A stretch of DNA of 64,000 bases from Ponticaulis profundi (GCF_042659465.1 NZ_JBHSSW010000009.1:62001-126000), one strand, 5' to 3'. Shown: positions 40,271 through 49,580, counted from the stretch's first letter. Notes: generated by a model from the sequence alone, not told the origin. Translations and numbers: made by a program.

Positions 40271-41635
40271 ATGACCCATACGACCCAGAAACGCCTATTT
40301 ATCAAAACATATGGCTGCCAGATGAACGTCTATGACTCCGAACGGATGAAAGATGTGCTGGCGCCGCTTGGCTATACGAGCGTTGATGCACCCGATGATG
40401 CGGATCTGGTCCTTCTGAACACGTGCCACATTCGCGAAAAAGCCACGGAGAAGGTCTTCTCCGAGCTGGGTCAGCTCAAGCGCATGAAACAATCATCCGG
40501 CGGGAAAATGCTGATCGGCGTGACCGGATGTGTCGCTCAGGCCGAAGGCGAAGAAATCATGCGTCGCCAGCCCGCTGTGGATCTCGTTCTGGGCCCGCAG
40601 GCCTATCACAAGCTTCCGGAAATGATCGCGCGCGTGCACCGCGCCGCGAAAGAGCGTCTGGAAACCGAATTTGAAGTCGAAGAAAAATTCGATGCCCTGC
40701 CATCCGATCGTCAGGCAGATGGCCCAACAGCGTTTCTGTCTGTTCAGGAAGGTTGCGACAAGTTCTGTTCGTTCTGCGTCGTACCTTATACACGCGGCGC
40801 AGAGTTCTCTCGCCCGGTCGACGCGATCGTTGCCGAAGCCCGATCACTCATTCGTCAGGGCGTACGCGAGATCAATCTGCTTGGACAGAATGTGAATGCC
40901 TTTCACGGTCCTGCGCCGGTGCTCGAAGGCGGTGACGACTGGAATCTTGCTCAGCTCATCCGTCATCTGGCAAAGATTGATGGTCTGGAACGCATCCGGT
41001 TCACCACGTCTCACCCGCGCGACATGGATGATGATCTGATTGCAGCCTTTGGTGACACGCCGAAGCTGATGCCATATCTGCACCTGCCGGTGCAGGCCGG
41101 TTCGGACAATATTCTGAAAGCCATGAACCGCGGCCACACAGCCGAGCACTATATCGATATCATCGATCGTATCCGCGCTGTTCGTCCGGATATCGCGATC
41201 ACGTCCGATTTCATTGTCGGTTTTCCAGGTGAAAGCGATGCGGATTTCGAAGACACAATGAAAATTGTGGAACGGATTGATTATGCCGCGGCTTATTCCT
41301 TCAAATATTCCCGACGTCCGGGCACGCCAGCGGCAGATATGTTCGCGCAGGTTCCCGAAGAGGTGAAAGACGAACGGCTTCAACGCCTGCAGGCGCTCAT
41401 CCGGGAACAGCAGACCGCGTTCAATCAGAGCCAGGTCGGAAAAGTGCTTCCGGTTCTTGTGACAGGAAAAGCGCGTAATGAGGGTCAAATGGCGGGACGC
41501 ACACCCTATCTACAAGCGACCCACTTTGAATGCGACGAAGACCTGACCGGTCAGATCGTGAATGTACGCATCGAAAAAGCGACGCTGAACTCGGTCGGCG
41601 GACAGCTTGCCGATGTTCCGGAGACAGTTATTTGA
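40271..41635 (+). CDS. miaB: tRNA-2-methylthio-N6-dimethylallyladenosine synthase MiaB
   Basis: MiaB adds the methylthio group to i6A37 of tRNAs by radical-SAM chemistry. The 454-residue protein has the auxiliary-cluster cysteines in FIKTYGCQMNVYDSERM, LLNTCHIREKA and GVTGCVAQ, the radical-SAM triad C-x3-C-x2-C in EGCDKFCSFCVVPYTRG, and a C-terminal TRAM domain. It opens the conserved run miaB-phoH-ybeY-corC-lnt. Confidence 0.98.
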   Translation: MTHTTQKRLFIKTYGCQMNVYDSERMKDVLAPLGYTSVDAPDDADLVLLNTCHIREKATEKVFSELGQLKRMKQSSGGKMLIGVTGCVAQAEGEEIMRRQPAVDLVLGPQAYHKLPEMIARVHRAAKERLETEFEVEEKFDALPSDRQADGPTAFLSVQEGCDKFCSFCVVPYTRGAEFSRPVDAIVAEARSLIRQGVREINLLGQNVNAFHGPAPVLEGGDDWNLAQLIRHLAKIDGLERIRFTTSHPRDMDDDLIAAFGDTPKLMPYLHLPVQAGSDNILKAMNRGHTAEHYIDIIDRIRAVRPDIAITSDFIVGFPGESDADFEDTMKIVERIDYAAAYSFKYSRRPGTPAADMFAQVPEEVKDERLQRLQALIREQQTAFNQSQVGKVLPVLVTGKARNEGQMAGRTPYLQATHFECDEDLTGQIVNVRIEKATLNSVGGQLADVPETVI

Positions 41636-42639
41636 GTCTGAGACCTCAATCCCCACAATCCCCTGTAAGCCGCATTTTTGCGGTGAATGACGCTGACCTG
41701 CTGCATACGATTTGTGGTCCACATCACAAGAATCTCGAGCGGCTTGAACAACGCTTTGAAGATTATGCTCTGCGGGCAGACAGCCAGGGCGGCAACATCA
41801 TGCTGTTTGGCGCGGCGCAAGGCGTATCTCTCGCAGAAGCTGCGCTGTCGGCTTACATGTCCCGTCTACAATCAGGCACAGAACCAAGCGATCTGGAATT
41901 TGATGGCGCAATCAATCGCGCGTTGGCCGTCAGTCACCCGGCAGCAGGTCCGATCAAAGGCCTGAAAACGCAGATTCAGGCGCAGACGGCAGGTCAAAAT
42001 GCATATCTGGGCGCATTGCGCGATGAACGAAATGGCCTGGTTTTCGGCGTTGGCCCAGCCGGAACGGGTAAAACCTTTCTGGCCGTTGCCATCGGCGCAT
42101 CCGAGCTGGTGACCGGCAAGCGCGAACGTCTGATCGTTGCGCGCCCTGCTGTTGAAGCTGGCGAGAAGCTCGGCTTCCTGCCAGGTGATCTGGAAGAGAA
42201 GGTTGATCCCTATATGCTGCCGATCTGGGATTCCATGCGGGAACTCTTCGGCCAGGATCAGCTGGAACGACGCCGCCTGCGCGGCGAAATCGAAGTCGCA
42301 CCCCTCGCTTTCATGCGTGGCCGGACCCTGAAGAATGCTTTTGTCATCATTGATGAGGCCCAGAACGCCAGCATTCCCCAGATGAAAATGGTGCTGACCC
42401 GCCTTGGCCGGAATTCACGCATGGTCGTCACGGGTGACCCGAGCCAGGTCGACTTGCCGACAAAGCAGCCATCCGGGCTTGCTCATGCCCTGAACATTCT
42501 GCGTTCTGTTCCGGGCGTCGCTCAAATGCGTCTGACCGGGTCCGATGTTGTTCGCCACGATCTCGTTGCGCGGATCATCGATGCTTATGATCGCCATGAA
42601 AACGCACCCCGAGAGGATGGCCTTGGCGATGGCGGATGA
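41632..42639 (+). CDS. phoH: PhoH-like ATPase (YbeZ)
   Basis: The product has the PhoH/YbeZ core: FGVGPAGTGKTFLAVAIGASEL (Walker A), LIVARPAVEAGEKLGFLPGDLEEKVDPYMLPIWD, and FVIIDEAQNASIPQMKMVLTRLGRNSRMVVTGDPSQVDLP. YbeZ partners the RNase YbeY in ribosome work. The likely start is a TTG overlapping the miaB stop (TTGA), with GGAG a few bases upstream, giving 335 residues; the frame is open to 41530, but that part translates miaB antiphase sequence. Confidence 0.93.
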   Translation: MSLRPQSPQSPVSRIFAVNDADLLHTICGPHHKNLERLEQRFEDYALRADSQGGNIMLFGAAQGVSLAEAALSAYMSRLQSGTEPSDLEFDGAINRALAVSHPAAGPIKGLKTQIQAQTAGQNAYLGALRDERNGLVFGVGPAGTGKTFLAVAIGASELVTGKRERLIVARPAVEAGEKLGFLPGDLEEKVDPYMLPIWDSMRELFGQDQLERRRLRGEIEVAPLAFMRGRTLKNAFVIIDEAQNASIPQMKMVLTRLGRNSRMVVTGDPSQVDLPTKQPSGLAHALNILRSVPGVAQMRLTGSDVVRHDLVARIIDAYDRHENAPREDGLGDGG

Positions 42640-43114
42640 GCTAATCGCGGATATTCGGATCGCTGACCCGGCGTGGGAAAGCTGGCAGAATGATCTCGAT
42701 GCATTCGTTTCGAACGTGCTGACAACCGCCAGCGGCGAGACAGGGCAGGGCGGTCAGATTGACTTGCTTCTGACCGGAGATGACGAAATCCATGAGCTGA
42801 ACCGGCAATGGCGGGACAAGGACAAACCGACAGATGTCCTGTCCTTCCCGTCCGATGAATTTGCCGAACCAGGTTTTCTCGGCGACATCGCCATCAGCAT
42901 GGGCGTGATGACCCGCGACGCGGAAAAGATGAAAAAAGACCCGAAGGACCATTTTTCTCACCTTCTGGTTCACGGATATCTTCATCTTTTGGGTTATGAT
43001 CACCAAGTGGACGACGAGGCCGACGAAATGGAAGGTCTTGAAGTCAGAATTCTTGCCGAGCTTGGGATTTCCAATCCATACTTTCTCGGCAGCGATACAG
43101 GAAAGGTTTCATAG
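42629..43114 (+). CDS. ybeY: Endoribonuclease YbeY
   Basis: YbeY is a metal-dependent RNase needed for 16S rRNA maturation and quality control. The 161-residue product has the conserved ELNRQWRDKDKPTDVLSFPSDE and the zinc motif HLLVHGYLHLLGYDHQVDDEADEME (three histidines). ATG 42629 overlaps the phoH end by 11 nt and has GAGAGG 12 nt upstream; ATG 42617 is an alternative start with that GAGAGG too close. Confidence 0.95.
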   Translation: MADELIADIRIADPAWESWQNDLDAFVSNVLTTASGETGQGGQIDLLLTGDDEIHELNRQWRDKDKPTDVLSFPSDEFAEPGFLGDIAISMGVMTRDAEKMKKDPKDHFSHLLVHGYLHLLGYDHQVDDEADEMEGLEVRILAELGISNPYFLGSDTGKVS

Positions 43115-43116
43115 CG

Positions 43117-43965
43117 GTGGATACGTCCGACGCCTCATCGGGGCAGAGTTTATTCCAGAGAATATCTTCTGCATTCAACAAAGGCGCCAACCCGACGTCA
43201 GACTCAGAAAACTCTGAACTGACTGCCACACCGTCTCCAGCTGAAATCCGGCTGCGGATCAACGAATTCGAACGCATGCGTGTCGAGGACGTGATGATCC
43301 CTCGCGCTGAGATTATCGCGATTGATGAGGAAACCGATCTGCCTGGCCTGACCCGCCTGTTCGCAGAAACAACGCACTCGCGTCTGCCGATTTATCGCGA
43401 GACGCTCGATGATCCGGTCGGTCTTGTCCATATCAAGGACCTCGTCACCGTGCTGGCCGCTCAGGCCAATGGCGAAGAAACCAATGTCGAGCGCCCGCTG
43501 ACAGGCATGCGCCGGGATCTCCTTTATGTTCCGCCGAGTATGCGCCTGCCGGACCTGCTTTTGAAAATGCAGTCGACCCGTATGCATCTGGCGCTCGTCG
43601 TCGATGAATATGGTGGCACGGATGGTCTCGTTTCGCTCGAAGACCTCGTCGAGCAGATTGTCGGTGAGATTGAAGACGAACACGACGAGGAAGTCCCTTA
43701 CATCACCGCGCGCGGGCGGGGCATCTGGGATGTCGATGCACGCGCCGAGATTCCGGACTTCACCGAAGAATCCGGCTTCGACATGTCACTGCCGGAATAT
43801 GAAGACGAAATTGACACCCTCGGCGGTGTCGTCTTCGCGATTGTCGGCCGAATCCCGCAACGCGGTGAGATCGTTCGTCATCCAAATGGCGTCGATATGG
43901 AAATTCTGGAGGCTGACACGCGGCGAATAAAACGCATTCGCTTACGCTGTCCTGTTGATAGTTAA
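43117..43965 (+). CDS. corC: CorC/HlyC-type CBS-domain protein
   Basis: The 282-residue protein has two CBS domains (about 63-190: RMRVEDVMIPRAEIIAIDEE, ALVVDEYGGTDGLVSLEDLVEQIVGEIEDEHDEE) and a C-terminal CorC_HlyC transporter-associated domain (DTLGGVVFAIVGRIPQRGE). It lacks the membrane DUF21 domain, as E. coli YbeX/CorC does. Linked to magnesium/cobalt efflux and more recently ribosome function. GTG start with AGGAAAGG upstream. It lies between ybeY and lnt, the usual place. Confidence 0.95.
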   Translation: MDTSDASSGQSLFQRISSAFNKGANPTSDSENSELTATPSPAEIRLRINEFERMRVEDVMIPRAEIIAIDEETDLPGLTRLFAETTHSRLPIYRETLDDPVGLVHIKDLVTVLAAQANGEETNVERPLTGMRRDLLYVPPSMRLPDLLLKMQSTRMHLALVVDEYGGTDGLVSLEDLVEQIVGEIEDEHDEEVPYITARGRGIWDVDARAEIPDFTEESGFDMSLPEYEDEIDTLGGVVFAIVGRIPQRGEIVRHPNGVDMEILEADTRRIKRIRLRCPVDS

Positions 43966-44031
43966 TGCGTCTTCGGCGATGCAGGGTAATATCAGTTTTT
44001 TCTCACTCTGATCTGAACCCGGATTTGCCTC

Positions 44032-45678
44032 TTGCCAAAGACAGACAGCCTCACAATCGGCGCTCTTCATAATGCGATCGCCCGCCTTTCACCGTTGCGG
44101 GCCTCCATGCTCGCCCTTGTTTGCGGGGTTCTGACGCTCTTTGCCTTCGCCCCGTTCCAGGTCTGGCCTGTCTATGTGCTCGCCATCACCCTGCTTGTCT
44201 GGCTGATCGATGGCGCCCGAATTCAGAAGAAATGGCGCAAAGCCGCTTTTGCACGCGGCTGGTTCTTCGGTGTGGGCTTCACACTGGCCAGCATGCACTG
44301 GCTGGCATCTCCCTTCCTCGTCGAGCCGGAAAAGCACATCTATTTCATCTGGATGCCGCTCATCCTTATGCCAGCCGGTCTCGGCCTGTTTTTCGGACTG
44401 GCAAGTTTTCTCGCCGCGCATGTCTGGAGCCGGAAGCCGGCCCGGATTTTTGCGCTGGTCGTCGCTCTTTCTCTGACAGAATGGCTGAGAGGTCATCTGT
44501 TTGGCGGCTTTCCGTGGAATCTGCCCGGTACGATCTGGGCGCCTGGCTCGGCCATTTCCCAGCTTGCGTCCGTCGTCGGCGTATGGGGCCTGTCCGTTCT
44601 CACACTCTTTCTGGCCACTGCGCCCGCCGCACTGGCTGATTTCCGGCGCGAGAATTTTGTCACAGGACGCGTTCTGCCGATTTTTGCTGCAGCCATCTTT
44701 TTCAGTCTCAGCTGGGGCTGGGGATCAGCACGTCTGACCACCCCCATGGGCGATGATGTGGTTGCCATGCGCCTGGTTGATGTCGGCGTGCCCCAGACGG
44801 ACAAGTACCCTCAGGACCCGACCGCCCAGATGGAAGCTGCCCGCGATATTCTGATCACCTATCTCGATGCCATGGGTGACGATTTTCCGGATGAACCCCG
44901 TATTGTCGTCTGGCCGGAGGCGGCTGTTCCCATCACTTTGCTCCAGGATCCCAATGCCCTGGACGCCGTTTCAGCCCGTTTGGGTGAAAGAATACTGATC
45001 ACCGGAACGCCGAGAATCGACCGATATGCAGGTCAAACCCCCAATTGGTATAATAGTCTTGCAGTATTGACGAAGAATAGTCGCTTGCGTGGAGCCTATG
45101 CAATTTACGACAAATCGCGTCTTGTGCCGTTTGGCGAGCTTGCTGCGGCTGATTTCATACCTTTTGGACATTCTATCAGTGGTATACTTCCAGGCGCACT
45201 TCAGCGCATGGCAACGGCCGGATACACCCCTGGTACACCTGCTCAGCCGATCGAACTTCCGAACGGTGAAAAGATACTGCCTCTGATTTGCTATGAAGCG
45301 CTATTTCCACAACTGGTTATAAAAAATTCTTCCGAGGCCGATTTTCTTATCAACATTTCTATCGATAGTTGGTTTGGCGGCGCGATTGGACCCGATCAAC
45401 ATTTCGCTCAGGCGAGCTTTCGGGCCATAGAATCCGGAAAACCGCTGGTACGGGTGGCCAATCTTGGCAAATCCGGACTGGTCGATGCGTTTGGTCGCGA
45501 AGCACCAGCAGCGGTATTAAATTTTGAAAATGATCGCTGGCCGGTTACCGTTTTAGATATCTCTGCGCGCAAAACAGAGTTAACAACTACCTATAGTCGT
45601 TTTTCTAATTCATTAGCTGTGTTCATTTTACTTATATTTTCGTTCATTTGCGCTATATTTGGTCGACAAAGTCGTTGA
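44032..45678 (+). CDS. lnt: Apolipoprotein N-acyltransferase Lnt
   Basis: Lnt adds the third acyl chain to lipoproteins in the inner membrane. The 548-residue protein has about six N-terminal membrane helices, a nitrilase-like periplasmic domain with triad E296 (VVWPEAAVP), K361 (YDKSRLVPFGE) and C420 (LICYEALFP), and a last C-terminal helix. The start is TTG; no better start is near. The last 700 bp are visibly more AT-rich and use rarer codons (ATA, AGT) than the first half. A scaffold gap follows 34 bp later. Confidence 0.95.
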   Translation: MPKTDSLTIGALHNAIARLSPLRASMLALVCGVLTLFAFAPFQVWPVYVLAITLLVWLIDGARIQKKWRKAAFARGWFFGVGFTLASMHWLASPFLVEPEKHIYFIWMPLILMPAGLGLFFGLASFLAAHVWSRKPARIFALVVALSLTEWLRGHLFGGFPWNLPGTIWAPGSAISQLASVVGVWGLSVLTLFLATAPAALADFRRENFVTGRVLPIFAAAIFFSLSWGWGSARLTTPMGDDVVAMRLVDVGVPQTDKYPQDPTAQMEAARDILITYLDAMGDDFPDEPRIVVWPEAAVPITLLQDPNALDAVSARLGERILITGTPRIDRYAGQTPNWYNSLAVLTKNSRLRGAYAIYDKSRLVPFGELAAADFIPFGHSISGILPGALQRMATAGYTPGTPAQPIELPNGEKILPLICYEALFPQLVIKNSSEADFLINISIDSWFGGAIGPDQHFAQASFRAIESGKPLVRVANLGKSGLVDAFGREAPAAVLNFENDRWPVTVLDISARKTELTTTYSRFSNSLAVFILLIFSFICAIFGRQSR

Positions 45679-45712
45679 CACGATTTTAAAAAAAATTGCA
45701 AAGAGACGCACT

Positions 45713-45758
45713 NNNNNNNNNNNNNNNNNNNNNNNNNNNNNNNNNNNNNNNNNNNNNN
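45713..45758. other. Assembly gap (Ns)
   Basis: Forty-six undetermined bases separate the end of lnt from the XRE gene and hide its promoter. A perfect TTGACA lies at 45675, across the lnt stop, but no -10 follows at the right distance before the gap. The true gap size may differ from the N count. Confidence 0.98.
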
Positions 45759-45771
45759 GTAGGTTATATCA

Positions 45772-46221
45772 ATGTCCGAAAATAAACTCCCGAACCTGAT
45801 CGATAAACATGTTGGCCGCCGCATTCGTTGGCGCCGTCGAGAACTGAAACTCAGTCAGGAAAAACTTGGCGAAATGCTTGGCCTGACGTTTCAGCAGGTT
45901 CAGAAATACGAAAAAGGCGTGAACCGGATTTCCGCTGGTCGTCTGTTTGACGTCGCAAAAGTTCTGGACGTTGGCATCGGCTATTTCTACCAGGGTGTGG
46001 AAGAGGTCGGTGACCTTGCTGCACTGGGCGTCGCCGAAGATGACGCAAGTTCTGATCTGGCTGGCATGATTGACGCAAACGCGATCGATCTCGTCACAGC
46101 TTATCAGAGCATTCCGGATCCGCGCCTTCGCAAATCCCTTCTGGATGCGGTGAAAGCGGCTGCTGAGTCTTTCAGCCGTAACGCGACCTTCCGCGACGAT
46201 AGCGACACTTCTGACGCTTAA
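45772..46221 (+). CDS. XRE-family regulator upstream of metK
   Basis: The 149-residue protein has one HTH domain (DKHVGRRIRWRRRELKLSQEKLGEMLGLTFQQVQKYEKGVNRISAGRLFDVAKVL, about 10-65), a linker, and a conserved alphaproteobacterial tail (DLVTAYQSIPDPRLRKSLLDAVKAAAES). It resembles PraR/PhrR-type regulators of rhizobia. The order lnt-xre-metK-trmB is common in alphaproteobacteria. A hairpin with T-tail separates it from metK. Confidence 0.9.
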   Translation: MSENKLPNLIDKHVGRRIRWRRRELKLSQEKLGEMLGLTFQQVQKYEKGVNRISAGRLFDVAKVLDVGIGYFYQGVEEVGDLAALGVAEDDASSDLAGMIDANAIDLVTAYQSIPDPRLRKSLLDAVKAAAESFSRNATFRDDSDTSDA

Positions 46222-46252
46222 CATCCCGAAGAAATTCTGTTATTTCCCTTGC

Positions 46253-46299
46253 AAACGCTCCTTTCGGTTCCATAACCAGAGGAGCGTTTTCTTATTTTT
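46253..46299 (+). terminator. Intrinsic terminator between xre and metK
   Basis: AAACGCTCCT and AGGAGCGTTT form a 10-bp stem; inside, GGTT-CCAT-AACC adds a 4-bp stem. The tail TTTTCTTATTTTT is T-rich. It ends 20 nt before metK, so it may act as an attenuator rather than a full stop. Confidence 0.75.
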
Positions 46300-46319
46300 C
46301 CGTGACAGGAGTTCCTTGA

Positions 46320-47495
46320 TTGATCCGTTCATCCTACACATTCACCAGTGAAAGTGTTTCTGAAGGCCACCCGGATAAGGTGTGCGACCGCATCTCAGAC
46401 AGCATTTTGGACCTGTTCCTTTCGCGCGATCCTGTTGCCCGGGTTGCATGCGAAACACTCGCGACCACGAACCGCGTCGTTCTGGCCGGTGAATTTCGTT
46501 GCAAGGACGAAGTCAGCGATCAGGAAATCGAGGACGTCGTTCGCTCTGCCATTCGTGACATTGGCTATGAGCAAAAGGGTTTTCACTGGGAAAACGTGAA
46601 AATCACCAACCTCCTGCACGAACAATCTGCCGAGATCGCTCAGGGCGTTGACGAGGGCACAGGCACCTATGCCGAAGAAGGCGCAGGCGACCAGGGCATC
46701 ATGTTCGGCTATGCCGTTGATGAAACGCCAGAGCTGATGCCAGCGACCATCTATTATTCCAACGAGATCCTGAAAGAGCTCGCTCGTCTGCGCAAAACCG
46801 GCGAACAGCCTGATCTGCAGCCAGACGCGAAGAGCCAGGTCTCACTTCAGTTTGAAAACGGTGTACCGGTCGGGTCCAATTGCGTGGTTGTCTCAACACA
46901 GCATTCTGACCGCGTGTCCGTTGGCGAAGTGCGTGACATCGTCAAGCCGGTCGTCGAATCCATTCTGCCTGAAGGCTGGCTCCCGAAGGATGAAGACTTC
47001 TACGTCAATCCGACGGGTCGTTTCGTCATTGGCGGTCCTGACGGCGACGCTGGCCTGACAGGCCGGAAGATCATCGTCGACACCTATGGCGGCGCAGCCC
47101 CGCATGGCGGCGGCGCGTTCTCCGGTAAGGACCCGACAAAAGTTGACCGGTCCGCCGCGTATGCCTGCCGCTATCTGGCAAAGAACGTGGTCGCTGCCGG
47201 TCTTGCGAAACGCTGCATCATTCAGGTTTCCTATGCGATTGGTGTTGCCAAGCCTCTGTCGATCTATGTCGACACACAAGGCACAGGACAGGTTGACGAA
47301 GCCAAGATCGAATCCGTGCTGCATGAAGTGATGGATCTGTCACCAAAAGGCATTCGTACCCATCTGAAGCTCAACCAGCCAATCTTTGCCCGCACAGCTG
47401 CTTATGGTCACTTCGGCCGCGCAGCCGAGGCCGATGGCGGTTTCAGCTGGGAAAAAACCGATCTGGTCGAAATCCTGAAGAACCATTTCAGCTAA
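46320..47495 (+). CDS. metK: S-adenosylmethionine synthetase
   Basis: MetK makes SAM from methionine and ATP. The 391-residue protein has YTFTSESVSEGHPDKVCDRISDSILD, the hexapeptide GAGDQGIMFGYA, and the Gly/His-rich loop GGAAPHGGGAFSGKDPTKVDRSAAY. Start is TTG with AGGAG 8 nt upstream. trmB follows after 15 nt. The leader carries a hairpin that ends close to the ribosome site. Confidence 0.98.
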   Translation: MIRSSYTFTSESVSEGHPDKVCDRISDSILDLFLSRDPVARVACETLATTNRVVLAGEFRCKDEVSDQEIEDVVRSAIRDIGYEQKGFHWENVKITNLLHEQSAEIAQGVDEGTGTYAEEGAGDQGIMFGYAVDETPELMPATIYYSNEILKELARLRKTGEQPDLQPDAKSQVSLQFENGVPVGSNCVVVSTQHSDRVSVGEVRDIVKPVVESILPEGWLPKDEDFYVNPTGRFVIGGPDGDAGLTGRKIIVDTYGGAAPHGGGAFSGKDPTKVDRSAAYACRYLAKNVVAAGLAKRCIIQVSYAIGVAKPLSIYVDTQGTGQVDEAKIESVLHEVMDLSPKGIRTHLKLNQPIFARTAAYGHFGRAAEADGGFSWEKTDLVEILKNHFS

Positions 47496-47510
47496 ACTCT
47501 GACTGCCGTC

Positions 47511-48206
47511 ATGACCGAAGACAAAATTCATCTCCGGAACATCCGGACATTTGGTCGGCGTGACGGTCGTCCGCTTTCCAGGCGGCAACAGACGCTTGTC
47601 GATGATCTGTTGCCGCGTATTTCCATTGAACGCGAGTCTGACGCGCCGATCACGTCGAGCAGCCTCTTTGATGAGGCGGCGAAAGACGTATGGCTGGAGA
47701 TCGGGTTCGGTGGCGGCGAACATCTCATTCGTCGCGCCCGGCAATATCCGGACATCGGCCTTATTGGCGCTGAGCCGTTCATTGACGGTGTCGCCAAGGC
47801 GCTTGGCGGCATAGATGATCACAAGCTGGAAAATGTTCGCCTGTTTCCGGACGATGTGCGGCTGATCCTCCCCCGTATGGAAGCAGGGCTGATCAAACGC
47901 TGCTTCATCCTGTTTCCAGACCCATGGCCAAAACGTCGTCAGCAAAAACGTCGATTGATTCAGCCGGACTTTCTGGATGATCTCGCCCGCGTCATGGCAC
48001 CTGGTGCACCGCTACGTTTTGCCACCGATGTGGCAAGCTATGCAGATGAAGCCCTCTGGCGAATTTTGCAGCACGGCGCCTTCGAATGGCAGGCTGAAAA
48101 AGCCGATGACTGGCGCAAACAACCCGAAGATCATGAAGCAACGCGCTATCAGCTCAAGGGGCTGGGTGATTGTGCCCCGGTCTGGCTCGAATTCCAGCGT
48201 ATCTGA
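47511..48206 (+). CDS. trmB: tRNA (guanine-N7-)-methyltransferase
   Basis: TrmB makes m7G46 in tRNA using SAM. The 231-residue protein has the SAM-binding EIGFGGGEHLI, GAEPFIDGVAKAL, the signature FPDPWPKRRQQKRRLIQPDFLDDLARVMAPG and the C-terminal ATRYQLKG. It is co-oriented with metK, its SAM source, 15 nt away. A bidirectional terminator ends the unit. Confidence 0.96.
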   Translation: MTEDKIHLRNIRTFGRRDGRPLSRRQQTLVDDLLPRISIERESDAPITSSSLFDEAAKDVWLEIGFGGGEHLIRRARQYPDIGLIGAEPFIDGVAKALGGIDDHKLENVRLFPDDVRLILPRMEAGLIKRCFILFPDPWPKRRQQKRRLIQPDFLDDLARVMAPGAPLRFATDVASYADEALWRILQHGAFEWQAEKADDWRKQPEDHEATRYQLKGLGDCAPVWLEFQRI

Positions 48207-48211
48207 TACGA

Positions 48212-48243
48212 AAAAGCCACGGCGCGACCCGTGGCTTTTCTTT
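48212..48243. terminator. Bidirectional intrinsic terminator between trmB and bdhA
   Basis: AAAAGCCACGG and CCGTGGCTTTT form an 11-bp stem with a 6-nt loop; A- and T-tracts on the two sides serve both converging genes. Confidence 0.9.
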
Positions 48244-48265
48244 ATCCAGTTGGTGGTCTGGCAGA

Positions 48266-49048
48266 CTATTGGGCAACCCAGCCGCCATCCATCGAAAGAA
48301 TGGACCCGTTCACCTGAGAAGCCCCGTCGCTGCAAAGGAAGCTCGCAAAGCTTGCAACCTGCTCTACGGTGACAAACTCTTTCGTTGGCTGAGCTGCCAG
48401 AAGGACGTCTTTCTTGACCTCTTCCTCTGAAATGCCGCGCGTTTTGGCCGTATCTGCGATCTGACCTTCGACCAGCGGTGTGTAGACATAACCCGGACAA
48501 ATCGCATTGCAGCGAACGCCATGCTGCGCGCCTTCAAGTGCGATGGTCTTTGTCAGACCGGCAATGCCGTGCTTGGCGGCCACATAGGCCGACTTGTAAG
48601 GCGACGCGACCAGCGCATGCGCTGACGCCACGTTGATGATCCGGCCCCAGCCTTTTTCCTTCATCTCCGGCATGGCCAGACGAATGGTGTGAAAGCTGGA
48701 AGACAGGTTCAGCGCAATGATCAGATCCCATTTTGCGACCGGAAAGTCCTCGACCGGAGAGACATGCTGGACGCCCGCATTGTTGACCAGCACATCAACA
48801 CTACCAAGCTCTGACTTTATGCTCGCCATCATGTCTTCAATCGCGGCGGCGTCCGTCAGGTCTGTTCCGTGATAGACGGCTTTGACACCATGGTCCTTTT
48901 CAAGCGAAGCACGAAACGCCTCGATTTCGTCAGCATCACCAAAGCCGTTCAACACAATATTGGCACCGTCCGCAGCCAGCTGTGTCGCGATGGCTTTGCC
49001 AATCCCGCTCGTTGAACCGGTAACGAGTGCAGTTTTGTGTTTCAGCAT
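48266..49048 (-). CDS. bdhA: D-3-hydroxybutyrate dehydrogenase
   Basis: The enzyme interconverts 3-hydroxybutyrate and acetoacetate with NAD, in use of polyhydroxybutyrate or ketone bodies. The 260-residue short-chain dehydrogenase has TGSTSGIG, LVNNAGVQHVSPVEDFP, NVASAHALVASPYKSAYVAAKHG (Ser and YxxxK) and CPGYVYTPLVEGQI, with the C-terminal MDGGWVAQ typical of BdhA. It is monocistronic, facing trmB. Confidence 0.93.
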   Translation of the reverse strand: MLKHKTALVTGSTSGIGKAIATQLAADGANIVLNGFGDADEIEAFRASLEKDHGVKAVYHGTDLTDAAAIEDMMASIKSELGSVDVLVNNAGVQHVSPVEDFPVAKWDLIIALNLSSSFHTIRLAMPEMKEKGWGRIINVASAHALVASPYKSAYVAAKHGIAGLTKTIALEGAQHGVRCNAICPGYVYTPLVEGQIADTAKTRGISEEEVKKDVLLAAQPTKEFVTVEQVASFASFLCSDGASQVNGSILSMDGGWVAQ

Positions 49049-49142
49049 ATCAATTTACTCCAGAAAGCGATGCTTGGGTTGAACCAGCTTGACGCAGAAC
49101 ATGACCGTCTATTACGCCTTAAAAACAGACAAGAGGTAGGCC

Positions 49143-49580
49143 ATGGAAGCGGCAATCGATTCTTTCTCGCATGGGTTCGACAATTTTCTGATCAGTACAA
49201 TAGTCGCGGGTCTACTTTTAACCGGTTCCTGCGTGGTTTATGTGCTGTTGACCCCGATGAAGGAACTGGAATTGCTCCGGCAGGGAAATGCGTCAGCCGG
49301 TCTGGCGCTCGCGGGCGTCATTATCGGTCTCGCCATTCCCATGGCATCGGCTCTGGCCTTCAGCATTTCCGTATTTGAACAGATCATCTGGGGTGTCGTC
49401 GCCTTGCTTATCCAGCTTCTCGCCTTTCGAGGTGTTGATCTGCTGCTCAAGGATCTGCCGAAACGCATTGAGAACGATGAAGCCGGCGCCGCGATTTTGC
49501 TGATTGCCGTCAAAATCTCTTCGGCCCTGATCATCGGTGCAGCGCTCTGGCCTGCCACCGCGCCGGTTCCACTGCCTTAG
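49143..49580 (+). CDS. DUF350 membrane protein
   Basis: The 145-residue protein has four predicted membrane segments with the DUF350 layout: LISTIVAGLLLTGSCVVYVLLTP, the motif LLRQGNASAGLALAGVIIGLAIPMASA (Gly-Asn-x2-A pattern), then two more helices. The family is of unknown function; members are found near transporters and stress genes. It lies 9 nt before the protease gene on the same strand, so the two are probably one unit. Confidence 0.85.
   Translation: MEAAIDSFSHGFDNFLISTIVAGLLLTGSCVVYVLLTPMKELELLRQGNASAGLALAGVIIGLAIPMASALAFSISVFEQIIWGVVALLIQLLAFRGVDLLLKDLPKRIENDEAGAAILLIAVKISSALIIGAALWPATAPVPLP

Noticed and set aside
46222..46319. SAM-II or SAM/SAH riboswitch before metK
   Set aside because: The sequence did not match the conserved core of either class as I remember them; the stem plus T-tail fits a terminator better. 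A covariance search would decide.
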